From Ancrocorticia sp. (GTDB taxonomy: Bacteria > Actinomycetota > Actinomycetes > Actinomycetales > Actinomycetaceae), in assembly GCA_022648165.1 (NCBI GenBank), contig JALCLX010000015.1, forward strand, positions 1 through 39,871: 39,871 bases of DNA, written 5' to 3'. The notes under the pieces were generated by a model. It was not told where the DNA came from. It saw only the letters and a list, made by a program, of their open reading frames with translations, and ran no database searches. How positions within the stretch are numbered: position 1 is the first letter of the stretch; every line of letters starts with the position of its first letter. The position numbers were made by a program, and so were the translations under genes. Positions 1 through 8,242 of this stretch are shown here, one piece after another.

Positions 1-1
1 G

Positions 2-836
2 GCGTCGCCGATGGATACCGGGCGTGCGGTGTCGTCTTTCTACTTCCACCGGCTCCTCTGCCGCGTGTTCTCCGGCGGCAACGACTTGTTCGTGCTCAAG
101 GGCGGCCGGGCGATGCTCGCCCGCACCATCGACGCCCGCGCGACGCGCGACATCGACCTGCTCTCTCCACAGAAGAAAACCTGAGTGAGGCGCTCCAGAA
201 GCTCGTCCGGCTTGCCGAGACCGACCTGGACGACTTCGTGACGTTCGAGTTCGCGGGGTCGCATCCTATAAAGGCAGAGGACGAGTACAGGGACGGGCTG
301 TCGGTCAAGTTCGTCCCCATAATCGGCGCGAAACGCCTGCAGTCTGTCTCCGTCGACCTCGTCGTCGACGAGGTGCCGCTTGAAGGCGCCGAGCGCATAG
401 CCCCGGTGGACAGGATAGAGGTGGATGGGGTTGAGACCTGCGACTACCTCGTCTACCCCGTCGAGGCCGTCCTCGCGGATAAGCTCTGCGGCATCGTAGA
501 GGTGCACGGCGGAAGGGTGTCCTCCAGGGTTAAGGACCTCGTGGACATCGCCGTCTACGCTACTACGGCTGAGATGACGGATCGAGGCTCCAGTCCCGCC
601 TGTGCCGCGAAACCGCTGCGCGGCACATCTGTCTGGGCAGCTCCTTCGATTTGCCGAAGGCCTGGGGTTCCTCCCAGGCGCGTCAGTTCGCGAAGCTCTG
701 CCAGAAGACGGGCCTTCCGGAGGAACTGAGGGTCATAGGGGCCGCAGCAGAGCTCGCCGGGAGGCTCCTCGACCCTGCGATCAAGGGGATAGCGGCCGGT
801 GGACATTGGAATGCGGAAGCGCGCGAGTGGGAATAG
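2..836 (+). pseudogene. Broken AbiEii/AbiGii-type nucleotidyltransferase toxin gene (two frameshifts)
   Basis: Three reading frames in succession encode parts of one protein. Frame 2 (from base 2 to the TGA near 184) reads through FVLKGGRAMLARTID and ends near RDIDLLS, the KGG...ML and T-R-DIDL signature of the AbiEii/AbiGii nucleotidyltransferase family, toxins of type IV toxin-antitoxin systems. Frame 1 continues from about 181 (LSEALQKLVRLAE) through YPVEAVLADKL and VKDLVDIAVYA, the usual family core. Frame 3 continues from about 582 (SRLQSRLCRETAARHIC) to a TAG at 834-836. One extra A in the A-run near 174-179 would rejoin frames 2 and 1; a second indel lies near 572-582. The 5' end may lie outside the window, as would any AbiEi-type antitoxin gene. 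The gene is probably dead, unless the indels are sequencing errors. Family call fairly sure; exact indel positions inferred. Confidence 0.75.
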
Positions 837-1119
837 GCCGAGTGGAAGTGGGCGTGAGCTGCGGAAGGGCTGGTGGCGCTGGTGCTGACGGTGCAGCAGG
901 CTTGATTAGGTGTGCGCAGCTGGGGTGTTGAAGGTGCTGGCATTGACGGGGCTGCTGAGGCTGAAGTGGCCGGTGGTGCCGGCGCTGCTGGTGTTCGTGC
1001 CGGAGAAGCCGGACGCACTGATCTTGCAGCCAGACATGCTGCCTGAGGTGCTGTGTCTAGCTGGTGGAGCGACGTTTTTCGGCTGGTGCTGCGATGATTT
1101 TTAGCTGGGGCGGAAGTGG
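837..1119. other. Gene-free stretch after the toxin relic
   Basis: No convincing gene is visible. The sequence is rich in GCTG/GGTG runs, and its short open frames on either strand give low-complexity peptides with no recognisable domain and no ribosome binding site. Bases 1095-1110 (TTTTTAGCTGGGG-like) resemble a degenerate copy of the left end of the 70 bp element that follows. Confidence 0.5.
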
Positions 1120-1189
1120 CTTTTTCTAGTTGAAACTGGGTGTAGGTGGTTTCGGGTGCTGGGGTTTTAGTGTTGTGGGCTAGAAAAGG
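1120..1189 (-). repeat. 70 bp palindromic dispersed element, copy 1
   Basis: Ends are CTTTTTCTAG (1120-1129) and CTAGAAAAGG (1180-1189), 70 bp end to end. Read on the minus strand it matches the other copies: an inner block of the CCCCAGCACCC / CCACCTACACCCAGTTTC type, then CTAGAAAAAG. Orientation is opposite to copies 2-6. Confidence 0.85.
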
Positions 1190-1286
1190 CTCCACCTGTC
1201 AGTATCCGGATACGTGGAGAAAGGTAAAACGAGCGCGGGCAGGGCTGTGACCTGGGCGTTTCGAATAGTCGATTCAGTTGCTCTGA

Positions 1287-1356
1287 CTTTTTCTAGTCAA
1301 AAAGCCTATTTCCTGAGTACCAAATGTTAACCTAAGCCCGTTTCAGCTAGAAAAAG
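1287..1356 (+). repeat. 70 bp palindromic dispersed element, copy 2 (diverged)
   Basis: CTTTTTCTAG at 1287-1296 and GTTTCAGCTAGAAAAAG ending at 1356 give exactly 70 bp. The centre has drifted and the usual CCACCTGCACCC block is poorly kept, so the ends are better conserved than the middle. Confidence 0.8.
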
Positions 1357-1453
1357 CACAAAGACACGAAAAGTGGAAAATAAACCCGCAGGTCATGGGG
1401 TTGCGAAACACAAAATGCGGTACTTCCGCTTATCCCGATACCCGACGATGGTG

Positions 1454-1523
1454 CCTTTTCTAGTCCGCAATCGTATTCCCCCAGGAGCCCGTGCCACCTG
1501 CACCCCGTTCCAGCTAGAAAAAG
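1454..1523 (+). repeat. 70 bp palindromic dispersed element, copy 3
   Basis: CCTTTTCTAG (1454-1463) to CTAGAAAAAG (ending 1523), with the conserved GTGCCACCTGCACCC inner block. It is followed by CAT, which copy 4 also carries after its right end. Confidence 0.85.
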
Positions 1524-1620
1524 CATCCCCGGCACAGCGGGAAGCGCCACCACATCTGCCAGAAAGCACCGCGCAACTTGTGCCTACGCACTCAACCGGA
1601 GTCCGGCGCACACAACCTGC

Positions 1621-1691
1621 CCGCACCAGCCCATATCCAGCACGCGCACCCGCGCCCGCACCAGCCCATATCCAGCGCGCGCAACCCGCGC
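1621..1691 (+). repeat. 35-36 bp tandem direct repeat, two units
   Basis: The block starting CCGCACCAGCCCATATCCAG at 1621 recurs at 1656 with one inserted base and one substitution, and a third unit starts (CCGCACG) before similarity stops. It lies in the long non-coding leader of pflB. No function is evident. Confidence 0.7.
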
Positions 1692-1739
1692 CCGCACGCG
1701 TATTTGATAAAACGGTTTCGATTGAGTCCAAAACTGTCT

Positions 1740-1762
1740 ATATACAGTAAATCTCTGTATAT
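1740..1762. promoter_or_regulatory. Inverted repeat upstream of pflB, operator candidate
   Basis: ATATACAG (1740-1747), a 7-base spacer TAAATCT, then CTGTATAT (1755-1762), a perfect 8 bp inverted repeat in an AT-rich patch within GC-rich DNA. It is about 220 bases before the pflB start, so it could be a regulator site for this fermentation operon. It does not match the FNR or Rex consensus that I know. The role is inferred from symmetry and position only. Confidence 0.4.
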
Positions 1763-1809
1763 GCACAAGGGACTTTCGCCCTGACTACCAAATCCGCGCG
1801 TCCGAAACC

Positions 1810-1823
1810 AGGACGTTTGTCCT
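1810..1823. promoter_or_regulatory. Short palindrome in the pflB leader
   Basis: AGGAC (1810-1814), loop GTTT, GTCCT (1819-1823). It could be a small operator or a hairpin in the leader. Symmetry is perfect but short, so chance is possible. Confidence 0.25.
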
Positions 1824-1983
1824 ACGCGATGTTGGGATATCGGATAAATCCCCAGGTGGCAGGCTTGGGGTATGTGGTGTGGGCTTTACAACGTGGGAGC
1901 CGAAGACTTCGTCACAGCGCGATGGCCTTCACCTGCGAGAGAATGGATTCATCCCAATGGACTACCTCTCCAGGAGAACAGCA

Positions 1984-4107
1984 ATGGAGCGTACCGAATC
2001 GGGTGTTGAAGCTGCCGCCGCACAAGCATGGGACGGTTTCACCCCAGGAAATTGGACTGAATCGATAGACGTCCGTGACTTTATCCAGAAGAATTACACG
2101 CCTTACGAAGGTGACGCGAGTTTCCTCTCTGGGCCTACTGATAAAACCCTGCGCGTGTGGGACACTCTTTCGAATACGTATTTGAAGGAGGAACGGGAGC
2201 GCCGCGTTTACGACGTGGACACTCATACGCCGGCGGATATTGACGCATTTCCGGCTGGGTATATTTCTGAGGACGACGACGTCGTCGTGGGCCTTCAGAC
2301 TGATGTTCCGTTGAAGCGTGCGATGATGCCGAACGGTGGCTGGCGCATGGTGGAGACGGCGATCAAGGAGGCTGGCAAGGAAGTCGATCCGGAGGTCAAG
2401 AAGATCTTCACGCGATATCGCAAGACCCATAACGATGCTGTGTTCGACATCTACACGCCGCGGATCCGTGCGGCGCGTTCATCGCATATTATTACGGGCT
2501 TGCCGGATGCGTACGGGCGCGGCCGGATTATCGGAGACTATCGGCGTGTGGCGCTGTACGGTGTGGATGCGCTGATCGCGCAGAAGCAGGCGGCGAAGGA
2601 TGCGGTTGCGGACCAGCCGTTTAGCGAGCATTGGGCGCGTTACCGCGAGGAGCATTCGGAGCAGATCAAGGCGCTGAAGAAGCTCAAGAATATGGCAGCG
2701 GAATATGGTTTTGATATTTCGGTGCCGGCGCGCACTGCTCAGGAGGCTGTGCAGTGGACGTATTTCGCTTACCTCGGTTCGGTGAAGTCGCAGGATGGAG
2801 CGGCGATGTCGTTTGGCCGCCTCTCGGCTTTCTTGGACATCTATTTTGAGCGTGACTTGGCGAGGGGCGTCATCACTGAGCAGGACGCGCAGGAAATCAT
2901 TGATGCGTTGGTGATCAAGCTGCGGATCGTGCGATTCTTGCGCACGATCGATTATGACCAGATTTTCTCGGGTGATCCGTATTGGGCGACGTGGTCGGAC
3001 GCCGGCTTTGGGGAGGATGGCCGCACGCTGGTAACGAAGACGTCGTTCCGGTTGTTGCAGACGCTGCGCAATTTGGGCCCGGCCCCGGAACCGAATATCA
3101 CGGTCTTCTGGGATGAGAATCTACCGGAAGGCTATAAGGAGTTCTGCGCGGCGATTTCGATTGAGACATCGTCTATCCAATACGAATCGGATCCGCAGAT
3201 CCGTGAGCATTGGGGCGACGACGCCGCCATCGCCTGTTGTGTTTCGCCAATGCGCGTTGGCAAGCAGATGCAGTTCTTCGGTGCGCGTGTGAATGCGGCG
3301 AAGGCTCTGTTGTATGCCATCAACGGCGGGCGCGACGAGATGTCCGGCAAGCAGGTGGTGACTGGCTATGAACCGATCGCTGGTGATGGTCCGCTCGATT
3401 TTGATGAGGTCTGGGCCAAGTATGAAGACATGCTGGATTGGGTTGTGGGCACCTATGTGGAGGCGCTGAATATCATCCACTATTGCCACGATCGGTACGC
3501 ATATGAGGCGATCGAGATGGCGCTGCACGATTCAGATATCGTGCGCACGATGGGATGCGGAATTGCGGGCCTGTCGATTGTGGCGGATTCGCTTGCTGCG
3601 ATCAAATATGCGAAGGTCACGCCAGTGCGCGATGAATCGGGTTTGGTGGTTGACTACGTGACTGAGGGTGATTTCCCGACGTATGGGAACGACGACGACC
3701 GTGCAGACGATATCGCCGCCACCGTGGTTCATACGATTATGGAAAAGATCCGTGCGATTCCGCTGTATCGTGATGCGATTCCCACGCAGTCGGTGCTGAC
3801 GATCACCTCGAACGTGGTGTATGGCAAGGCTACGGGCGCATTCCCGTGTGGCCACAAGGCTGGTACGCCGTTCGCACCGGGGGCGAATCCGGAGAACGGG
3901 ATTGATACGCATGGCATGGTGGCTTCGATGCTGTCGGTGGCGAAGTTGGATTACAACGACGCACTGGATGGTATTTCGTTGACGAATACGATCACGCCAT
4001 CTGGCCTGGGCCGCTCGAAGGAGGAACAGGTGCAGAACTTGGTTGGCATTCTGGATGCTGGCTTCGTGCCAGATGAGGAGTTCGTGGCAGAGGATTTCGT
4101 GAACTAG
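1984..4107 (+). CDS. pflB: Pyruvate formate-lyase core subunit lacking the glycyl-radical domain
   Basis: Formate C-acetyltransferase core, which converts pyruvate and CoA to acetyl-CoA and formate during anaerobic growth; cytosolic. The start at 1984 is chosen because AGGAGAAC lies just upstream; 707 residues result (the frame is open further upstream without a ribosome site). The catalytic cysteine pair is in IACCVSPMRVGKQMQFFG and falls at Cys418-Cys419, the same numbers as in E. coli PFL. Homology continues to LVGILDAGF near the C-terminus and stops about 12 residues later. The usual final segment carrying the radical glycine (RVSGYAV) is absent and is instead encoded by the next gene. 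E. coli PFL has 760 residues, so the core is cut at the linker before the glycyl loop. It should be inactive without the downstream small protein. Family identification is very sure. Confidence 0.97.
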   Translation: MERTESGVEAAAAQAWDGFTPGNWTESIDVRDFIQKNYTPYEGDASFLSGPTDKTLRVWDTLSNTYLKEERERRVYDVDTHTPADIDAFPAGYISEDDDVVVGLQTDVPLKRAMMPNGGWRMVETAIKEAGKEVDPEVKKIFTRYRKTHNDAVFDIYTPRIRAARSSHIITGLPDAYGRGRIIGDYRRVALYGVDALIAQKQAAKDAVADQPFSEHWARYREEHSEQIKALKKLKNMAAEYGFDISVPARTAQEAVQWTYFAYLGSVKSQDGAAMSFGRLSAFLDIYFERDLARGVITEQDAQEIIDALVIKLRIVRFLRTIDYDQIFSGDPYWATWSDAGFGEDGRTLVTKTSFRLLQTLRNLGPAPEPNITVFWDENLPEGYKEFCAAISIETSSIQYESDPQIREHWGDDAAIACCVSPMRVGKQMQFFGARVNAAKALLYAINGGRDEMSGKQVVTGYEPIAGDGPLDFDEVWAKYEDMLDWVVGTYVEALNIIHYCHDRYAYEAIEMALHDSDIVRTMGCGIAGLSIVADSLAAIKYAKVTPVRDESGLVVDYVTEGDFPTYGNDDDRADDIAATVVHTIMEKIRAIPLYRDAIPTQSVLTITSNVVYGKATGAFPCGHKAGTPFAPGANPENGIDTHGMVASMLSVAKLDYNDALDGISLTNTITPSGLGRSKEEQVQNLVGILDAGFVPDEEFVAEDFVN

Positions 4108-4128
4108 TGCGGTGTCTCGGCCTTGCGC

Positions 4129-4186
4129 CTGTGGCTTTTAGCCGGATCTGTGGCTTTTAGCCGGATCTGTGGCTTTTGAGCCGGAT
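4129..4186 (+). repeat. 19-20 bp tandem repeat, three units, between the two PFL genes
   Basis: Units at 4129-4147, 4148-4166 and 4167-4186 read CTGTGGCTTTTAGCCGGAT, the last with one extra G. The following bases (CTGTGACTTTTTCTAGCTGG) are the left end of the 70 bp element, and the tandem unit looks like a shortened version of that end. It starts 21 bases after the pflB stop. Each unit can form a small GGCT...AGCC hairpin. Confidence 0.85.
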
Positions 4187-4192
4187 CTGTGA

Positions 4193-4262
4193 CTTTTTCT
4201 AGCTGGAAACGGTATTAGCCCAGGAGGCAGTTCCACCTGCACCCAGTTTCAGCTAGAAAAAG
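4193..4262 (+). repeat. 70 bp palindromic dispersed element, copy 4, inside the PFL operon
   Basis: CTTTTTCTAGCTGGAAAC at the left and GTTTCAGCTAGAAAAAG at the right form arms of about 20 bp with only two or so mismatches. The inner block CCAGGAGGCAGTTCCACCTG is itself partly symmetrical. The copy lies between the PFL core gene and the glycyl-radical gene, so any co-transcript would carry it as a long hairpin. Confidence 0.9.
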
Positions 4263-4279
4263 CATCTTCGGCTGGCAGA

Positions 4280-4316
4280 GACACAAACGTAAGAAACACG
4301 GACACAAACGTAAGAA
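4280..4316 (+). repeat. Direct repeat in the leader of the glycyl-radical gene
   Basis: GACACAAACGTAAGAA occurs at 4280-4295 and again at 4301-4316 (period 21), directly before the ribosome site of the small gene. Function unknown; it could arise from local duplication. Confidence 0.7.
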
Positions 4317-4334
4317 CCAGAGAAGGAAAGAACG

Positions 4335-4586
4335 ATGGCTACAAAGACTTTCGACGAGCGCCTGGCGGAAATGAAGGCTGCGCGTAGCAACCATGGTGGC
4401 GTGCAAGGCCTCTACCATGCGAACATCAACGTGTTGGACCGCTCCACGCTGGAGGATGCGATCGAGCACCCGGAGAAGTACCCAAACCTGACGGTCCGCG
4501 TTTCGGGGTACGCAGTGAATTTTGTGAAGCTGACGCGCGAACAGCAGCTTGACGTGCTGTCCCGCACCTTCCATCACTCCGCCTGA
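4335..4586 (+). CDS. grcA: Stand-alone glycyl-radical domain of pyruvate formate-lyase (GrcA/YfiD-like)
   Basis: An 83-residue protein with its own ribosome site (GAAGGAAAG) seven to eight bases before the ATG. Residues 1-29 form a charged, lysine/arginine-rich lead segment. Residues 30-83 match the C-terminal domain of [23 protein letters not shown], then RVSGYAV with the presumed radical glycine at Gly58, then [12 protein letters not shown]. In E. coli, GrcA (YfiD) is a spare part that replaces the damaged C-terminus of a full-length PFL. Here the neighbouring core has no such domain, so this protein is probably an obligatory subunit that docks into the core and receives the radical from the activase encoded 27 bases downstream. 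The domain match is certain; the obligatory-subunit role is inferred. Confidence 0.93.
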   Translation: MATKTFDERLAEMKAARSNHGGVQGLYHANINVLDRSTLEDAIEHPEKYPNLTVRVSGYAVNFVKLTREQQLDVLSRTFHHSA

Positions 4587-4613
4587 TCGAGCCGCGCGAG
4601 AAGCAAACTCGAA

Positions 4614-5465
4614 ATGAACGCTGATGTGGGCGCCGCCGGTATTACGCCGGCGGCGCGCATCCAAGGTGCCGGCACGGCGGGTTTAGCGGAGCTCTCGGAT
4701 CTGGAGCACGCTGACCGGCTGCGCCGGATGCGTGCAGGCACGCTGGGGTCAGTGCATTCGTGGGAGCTGGTGACGGCAGTGGACGGCCCGGGTACGCGCA
4801 TGACGGTGTTCCTTTCAGGCTGTCCGCTGCGCTGCGTGTATTGCCATAACCCGGATACGATGGAGATGCGCAACGGCGAACCTGTGGAGGCCGATGAGTT
4901 ACTGCGCCGCATTGGCCGCTACCGCAAGGTCTTCCGGGCAACGGGCGGTGGGCTCACGCTTTCGGGCGGTGAGGTGCTGATGCAGCCGGCCTTCACGGCG
5001 CGGATTCTGCATGGTGCGAAGCAAATGGGCATCCACACTGCGTTGGATACCTCAGGTTTTCTGGGCCGCGCTGCGAACGATGCGATGCTGGATGACGTGG
5101 ATTTGGTGCTGCTAGATATCAAATCGGGGGATCCGGATACGTACATGGCGCTCACGGGCCGCCAGCTCCAGCCGACCATCGATTTTGGCGATCGTCTCAA
5201 TGCCAAGGGCATCCAGATATGGATTCGTTTTGTGCTGGTGCCGGGCTGGACGGACGATCCTGCCAACATGCGGAAAGCGGCACAGATCGCGCGTAGATGG
5301 CCTGCGGTCTCGCGTTTCGAGGTGTTGCCGTTCCACCAGATGGGCCGCGACAAATGGCATACGTTGGGCTTGGAGTACAGGTTGGAGGATGTGGAGCCGC
5401 CGTCACTTGAGGCCGTCGATGATGCGCGTGCACTGTTCCGGGAATACGAACTTCCGGTTGTATGA
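4614..5465 (+). CDS. pflA: Pyruvate formate-lyase activating enzyme (radical SAM)
   Basis: Glycyl-radical-forming activase of 283 residues. The radical-SAM cluster motif GCPLRCVYCHNPDT supplies Cys70, Cys74 and Cys77 (CxxxCxxC), which hold the [4Fe-4S] cluster that cleaves S-adenosylmethionine. GGGLTLSGGEVLMQP and DTSGF are further hallmarks of PflA. The first 40 or so residues (alanine/glycine-rich, then LEHADRLRRMRAG) extend beyond the E. coli protein (246 residues), and no strong ribosome site precedes the ATG at 4614, so the true start could be internal, for example near residue 39. The gene lies 27 bases after the glycyl-radical gene, so co-transcription is likely. Its substrate would be Gly58 of that small protein complexed with the PFL core. 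Confidence 0.95.
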   Translation: MNADVGAAGITPAARIQGAGTAGLAELSDLEHADRLRRMRAGTLGSVHSWELVTAVDGPGTRMTVFLSGCPLRCVYCHNPDTMEMRNGEPVEADELLRRIGRYRKVFRATGGGLTLSGGEVLMQPAFTARILHGAKQMGIHTALDTSGFLGRAANDAMLDDVDLVLLDIKSGDPDTYMALTGRQLQPTIDFGDRLNAKGIQIWIRFVLVPGWTDDPANMRKAAQIARRWPAVSRFEVLPFHQMGRDKWHTLGLEYRLEDVEPPSLEAVDDARALFREYELPVV

Positions 5466-5506
5466 CGACGGCGTAGCCGCCTCGTTTTCGTGTCCGAGCC
5501 ACGCGG

Positions 5507-5521
5507 TAGGCTTGTTCCGTT
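5507..5521 (+). promoter_or_regulatory. Promoter -10 box of pcrA, nearly leaderless
   Basis: TAGGCT (5507-5512) lies nine bases before the ATG at 5522 and there is no Shine-Dalgarno sequence between. This places the transcript start within a few bases of the start codon. The same TAGGCT hexamer precedes pgi and mdh. Confidence 0.5.
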
Positions 5522-8152
5522 ATGAGTCCTAATCAAAATTCTGCTTCTCGCCAGGCGTATCTGGATACGATGGCGCGCCTGCGTGCGCGCATAGCGGTGG
5601 CAAACCGGCCTTCCGGAACCGGTAACCAGGCTGATGCAACGCAAGGAACTGGGCAAGAGGGCACTCAAGGGGCGCGCGGTGGCGCGCTCGGTGGTTCCGC
5701 GGTAGCAAACACGGCCCAGATGCAGCGGATCCTTGAGGGCCTGAACCCGCAACAACGCGACGCCGTCGTCCACACGGGTGGGCCACTCTTGGTGGTTGCA
5801 GGCGCCGGATCGGGCAAAACGCGGGTGCTCACCTCCCGTATCGCATATCTGATAGCTGCGGGGCAGGCTCGGCCTAGCGAGATCCTGGCGATCACATTTA
5901 CGAATAAGGCCGCCAAAGAGATGCGCGAACGGATCAACGGGATGTTGGGCGGCCTGGCGCGCGGCATGTGGATCTCCACCTTCCACTCGGCGTGTGTGCG
6001 GATTCTTCGCGCGGAGCACCAGGCGTTGGGCATGCGCTCCACGTTCACGATCTACGACCAAACGGATGCTCAACGGCTCATGACCATGGTGTGCCGCGAA
6101 AAAAACATCGATCACCGCGCATATCCGCCCAAAAGCCTCTACCACCAGGTCTCAGATCTCAAGAATGCACTGGTTTCCCCCGAGCAGGCGGCAATGGGTG
6201 CTGAATCGAAGGATTCCACCGTGCTTGCGGAGGCATACGGCGCCTACCAGGCGCGGCTCCGCGAGGCCAACGCGATGGATTTCGATGATCTCATTATGAA
6301 GACAGTGCATCTGTTGCGGGCTCACCCGGACGTGGCCGAACACTATCGGAGGCGCTTTCGCCACATCTTGGTAGACGAATACCAGGACACGAACCACGCA
6401 CAATACGAACTCATCCGCGAGCTCACGGGCACGCCCGCGGATCCGGTTCACGGTGAACTCACCGTGGTGGGCGATGCCGATCAGTCTATTTATGCATTCC
6501 GAGGCGCCACGATCCGGAATATTGAAGATTTCGAGCAGGATTTCCCCAACGCCACCACGATTATGTTGGAGCAGAATTATCGCTCCACGCAGTCGATCCT
6601 CTCGGCGGCAAATGCGATCATCGCACACAACGAAGGTAGGCGCCCCAAGCGGCTGTGGACGGACCAGGGGGCGGGGGAGAAACTGGTCGGTTATGTCGCC
6701 GATTCGGAGGCTGATGAGGCGAACTTTGTAGTGGAAGAGGTCGATCGGCTGCGCGATACCGCGGGATATACCTACGGCGATGTGGCCGTCTTCTATCGCA
6801 CTAACGCACAATCCCGTGCGATCGAAGACATGTTTGTGCGCTCGGGGATTCCGTATCGCGTGATCGGCGGCACGCGATTTTATGAGCGCAAGGAGATCAA
6901 GGACGCGCTGGCCTACCTGCACGCTGTGGTGAATCCAGATGATACAGTCTCGCTGCGGCGGATCTTGAATACTCCGAAGCGTGGTCTGGGCGCGAAGGCG
7001 GAAGAATCCGTGGCCTTGCATGCTGCGCGCAACGGTATCTCTTTTGGGGCGGCGTTGGCGGATGTGGCTCATCCTGATCCGCAGCGCGGCGAGGTAGCAG
7101 GCCTGACAGCACGGGCGCGCAGCAGTATCAGTGATTTCGTGGCGCTGCTTGAGAAGGCGCGCGAGCAGGCCGGCAACAGTGTGGCGCCTGCCGATATCTT
7201 GGATGATGTGCTGGACGAGGCTGGATACCTGGCAATGTTACGCGGAAGCGAGGATCCGCAGGACGAATCCCGGCTGGAGAACCTGGCGGAACTTCACTCA
7301 GTGGCGGCTGAGTTCCACACTGTGAATCCGGAAGCGGGTTTGGCCGAATGGCTCGACCAAGTTTCGCTGGTCTCTGATACGGATCAGCTGGCAGATGGCG
7401 AATCGGGTGAGGGCGAAGTCACGCTCATGACCATCCACACCGCGAAAGGCTTGGAATTTCCGGTCGTATTCATCACCGGCTTGGAGGATGGTACCTTCCC
7501 GCACATGCGCTCGCTCGCCGATCCGCAGGAGCTGGCAGAGGAGCGCCGCCTTGCCTACGTGGCCGTGACCCGCGCTCGCCAGCGCCTCTATCTCACGCGC
7601 GCCGCCACACGCTCATCGTGGGGCGCACCCCAGGAATTTCCAGCGTCTCGCTTCCTTGAGGAGATCCCGCCAGAATTGATCGATTGGCGTAGAGAGGCAT
7701 CCAGCCAAGACGTTCTGCGAAATGGATACGGTTGGGGCGGCTACGGCCATTCAGGTGCGTGGGGTGGCAGAGGCTCTAGCGCGTGGAACGGTGGGAGCCG
7801 GTATAGCTCGCGGGGCTTTGGTTCCGGCGACGACGATTTTGCTCCGCCGGTAGGGTCCGGACGATTTGTTCCCGGGAAGCTTGGGGTTGAGGATACGCAG
7901 CGCGCCGCTGCGACGACGTCGCCTAACCACGATACGCCGCCCAACGCGGGCATCGGGCAGGGAGGCGAGCCGGCGGCGCCGTCGGGACTGAAAATTGGCG
8001 ACACGGTGCGCCACAAGAGCTTCGGAGTGGGGCGAATCGTGTCCTTTGAAGGCAGCGGCAAATCCACTGTGGCAAAGGTGAATTTTCGTGGTGGTGTCTC
8101 CAAACGGCTCATGCTGCGATTCGCGCCGCTTGAGAAGGTGGACGAGGCATGA
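5522..8152 (+). CDS. pcrA: ATP-dependent DNA helicase PcrA/UvrD
   Basis: Superfamily 1A helicase that unwinds DNA 3'-5' in nucleotide excision repair and removes replication blocks; 876 residues. Motif I (Walker A) is AGAGSGKT at residues 93-100, followed by ITFTNKAAKEMRERI, the Walker B segment LVDEYQDTN, VVGDADQSIYAFRGA, QNYRS, and motif VI LAYVAVTRARQRLYL. The C-terminus has a glycine/serine-rich linker and then the Tudor-like domain GDTVRHKSFGVGRIV typical of PcrA that contacts RNA polymerase. The first ~65 residues are low-complexity (Gly/Gln/Ala) and family-variable. The gene seems to have its own promoter 57 bases after pflA. PcrA rather than UvrB-type or RecB-type is clear from the motif set. 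Confidence 0.96.
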   Translation: MSPNQNSASRQAYLDTMARLRARIAVANRPSGTGNQADATQGTGQEGTQGARGGALGGSAVANTAQMQRILEGLNPQQRDAVVHTGGPLLVVAGAGSGKTRVLTSRIAYLIAAGQARPSEILAITFTNKAAKEMRERINGMLGGLARGMWISTFHSACVRILRAEHQALGMRSTFTIYDQTDAQRLMTMVCREKNIDHRAYPPKSLYHQVSDLKNALVSPEQAAMGAESKDSTVLAEAYGAYQARLREANAMDFDDLIMKTVHLLRAHPDVAEHYRRRFRHILVDEYQDTNHAQYELIRELTGTPADPVHGELTVVGDADQSIYAFRGATIRNIEDFEQDFPNATTIMLEQNYRSTQSILSAANAIIAHNEGRRPKRLWTDQGAGEKLVGYVADSEADEANFVVEEVDRLRDTAGYTYGDVAVFYRTNAQSRAIEDMFVRSGIPYRVIGGTRFYERKEIKDALAYLHAVVNPDDTVSLRRILNTPKRGLGAKAEESVALHAARNGISFGAALADVAHPDPQRGEVAGLTARARSSISDFVALLEKAREQAGNSVAPADILDDVLDEAGYLAMLRGSEDPQDESRLENLAELHSVAAEFHTVNPEAGLAEWLDQVSLVSDTDQLADGESGEGEVTLMTIHTAKGLEFPVVFITGLEDGTFPHMRSLADPQELAEERRLAYVAVTRARQRLYLTRAATRSSWGAPQEFPASRFLEEIPPELIDWRREASSQDVLRNGYGWGGYGHSGAWGGRGSSAWNGGSRYSSRGFGSGDDDFAPPVGSGRFVPGKLGVEDTQRAAATTSPNHDTPPNAGIGQGGEPAAPSGLKIGDTVRHKSFGVGRIVSFEGSGKSTVAKVNFRGGVSKRLMLRFAPLEKVDEA

Positions 8153-8201
8153 AGGAAGGTGTGTCTCGCCGCATGAAAGAGGGTGTGTCTCGCCGCATGA
8201 A
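8147..8201 (+). repeat. 24 bp tandem repeat spanning the pcrA stop codon
   Basis: A 24 bp unit ending GGTGTGTCTCGCC runs 8147-8170 and 8171-8194 with one or two differences, then a partial third unit GCATGAA. The first unit contains the TGA of pcrA. This is probably a local duplication. Confidence 0.7.
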
Positions 8202-8207
8202 AAACGG

Positions 8208-8237
8208 TTACACGGGACCTTCGGCTCAGGGTAGACT
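8208..8237 (+). promoter_or_regulatory. Promoter of sucCD
   Basis: TTACAC (8208-8213), an 18-base spacer, TAGACT (8232-8237). The transcript would start near 8244, inside the palindrome listed next, which is a typical repressor position. Confidence 0.5.
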
Positions 8238-8242
8238 CGAAC

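Noticed and set aside
910-1104. Possible 64-residue gene
   Set aside because: Biased composition, no ribosome site and no recognisable domain.
1120-1523. Palindromic elements as rho-independent terminators
   Set aside because: The T-run lies on the 5' side and the A-run on the 3' side of the stem on both strands, the reverse of a terminator; one copy also lies inside the PFL operon.
1373-1750. Short open frames encoding FQLEKA-like peptides
   Set aside because: They are translations of the 70 bp element, recur at each copy, and lack ribosome sites or conserved domains.
4919-6145. Long minus-strand open frame opposite pflA/pcrA
   Set aside because: Antisense shadow of two well-supported genes, with no domain of its own.
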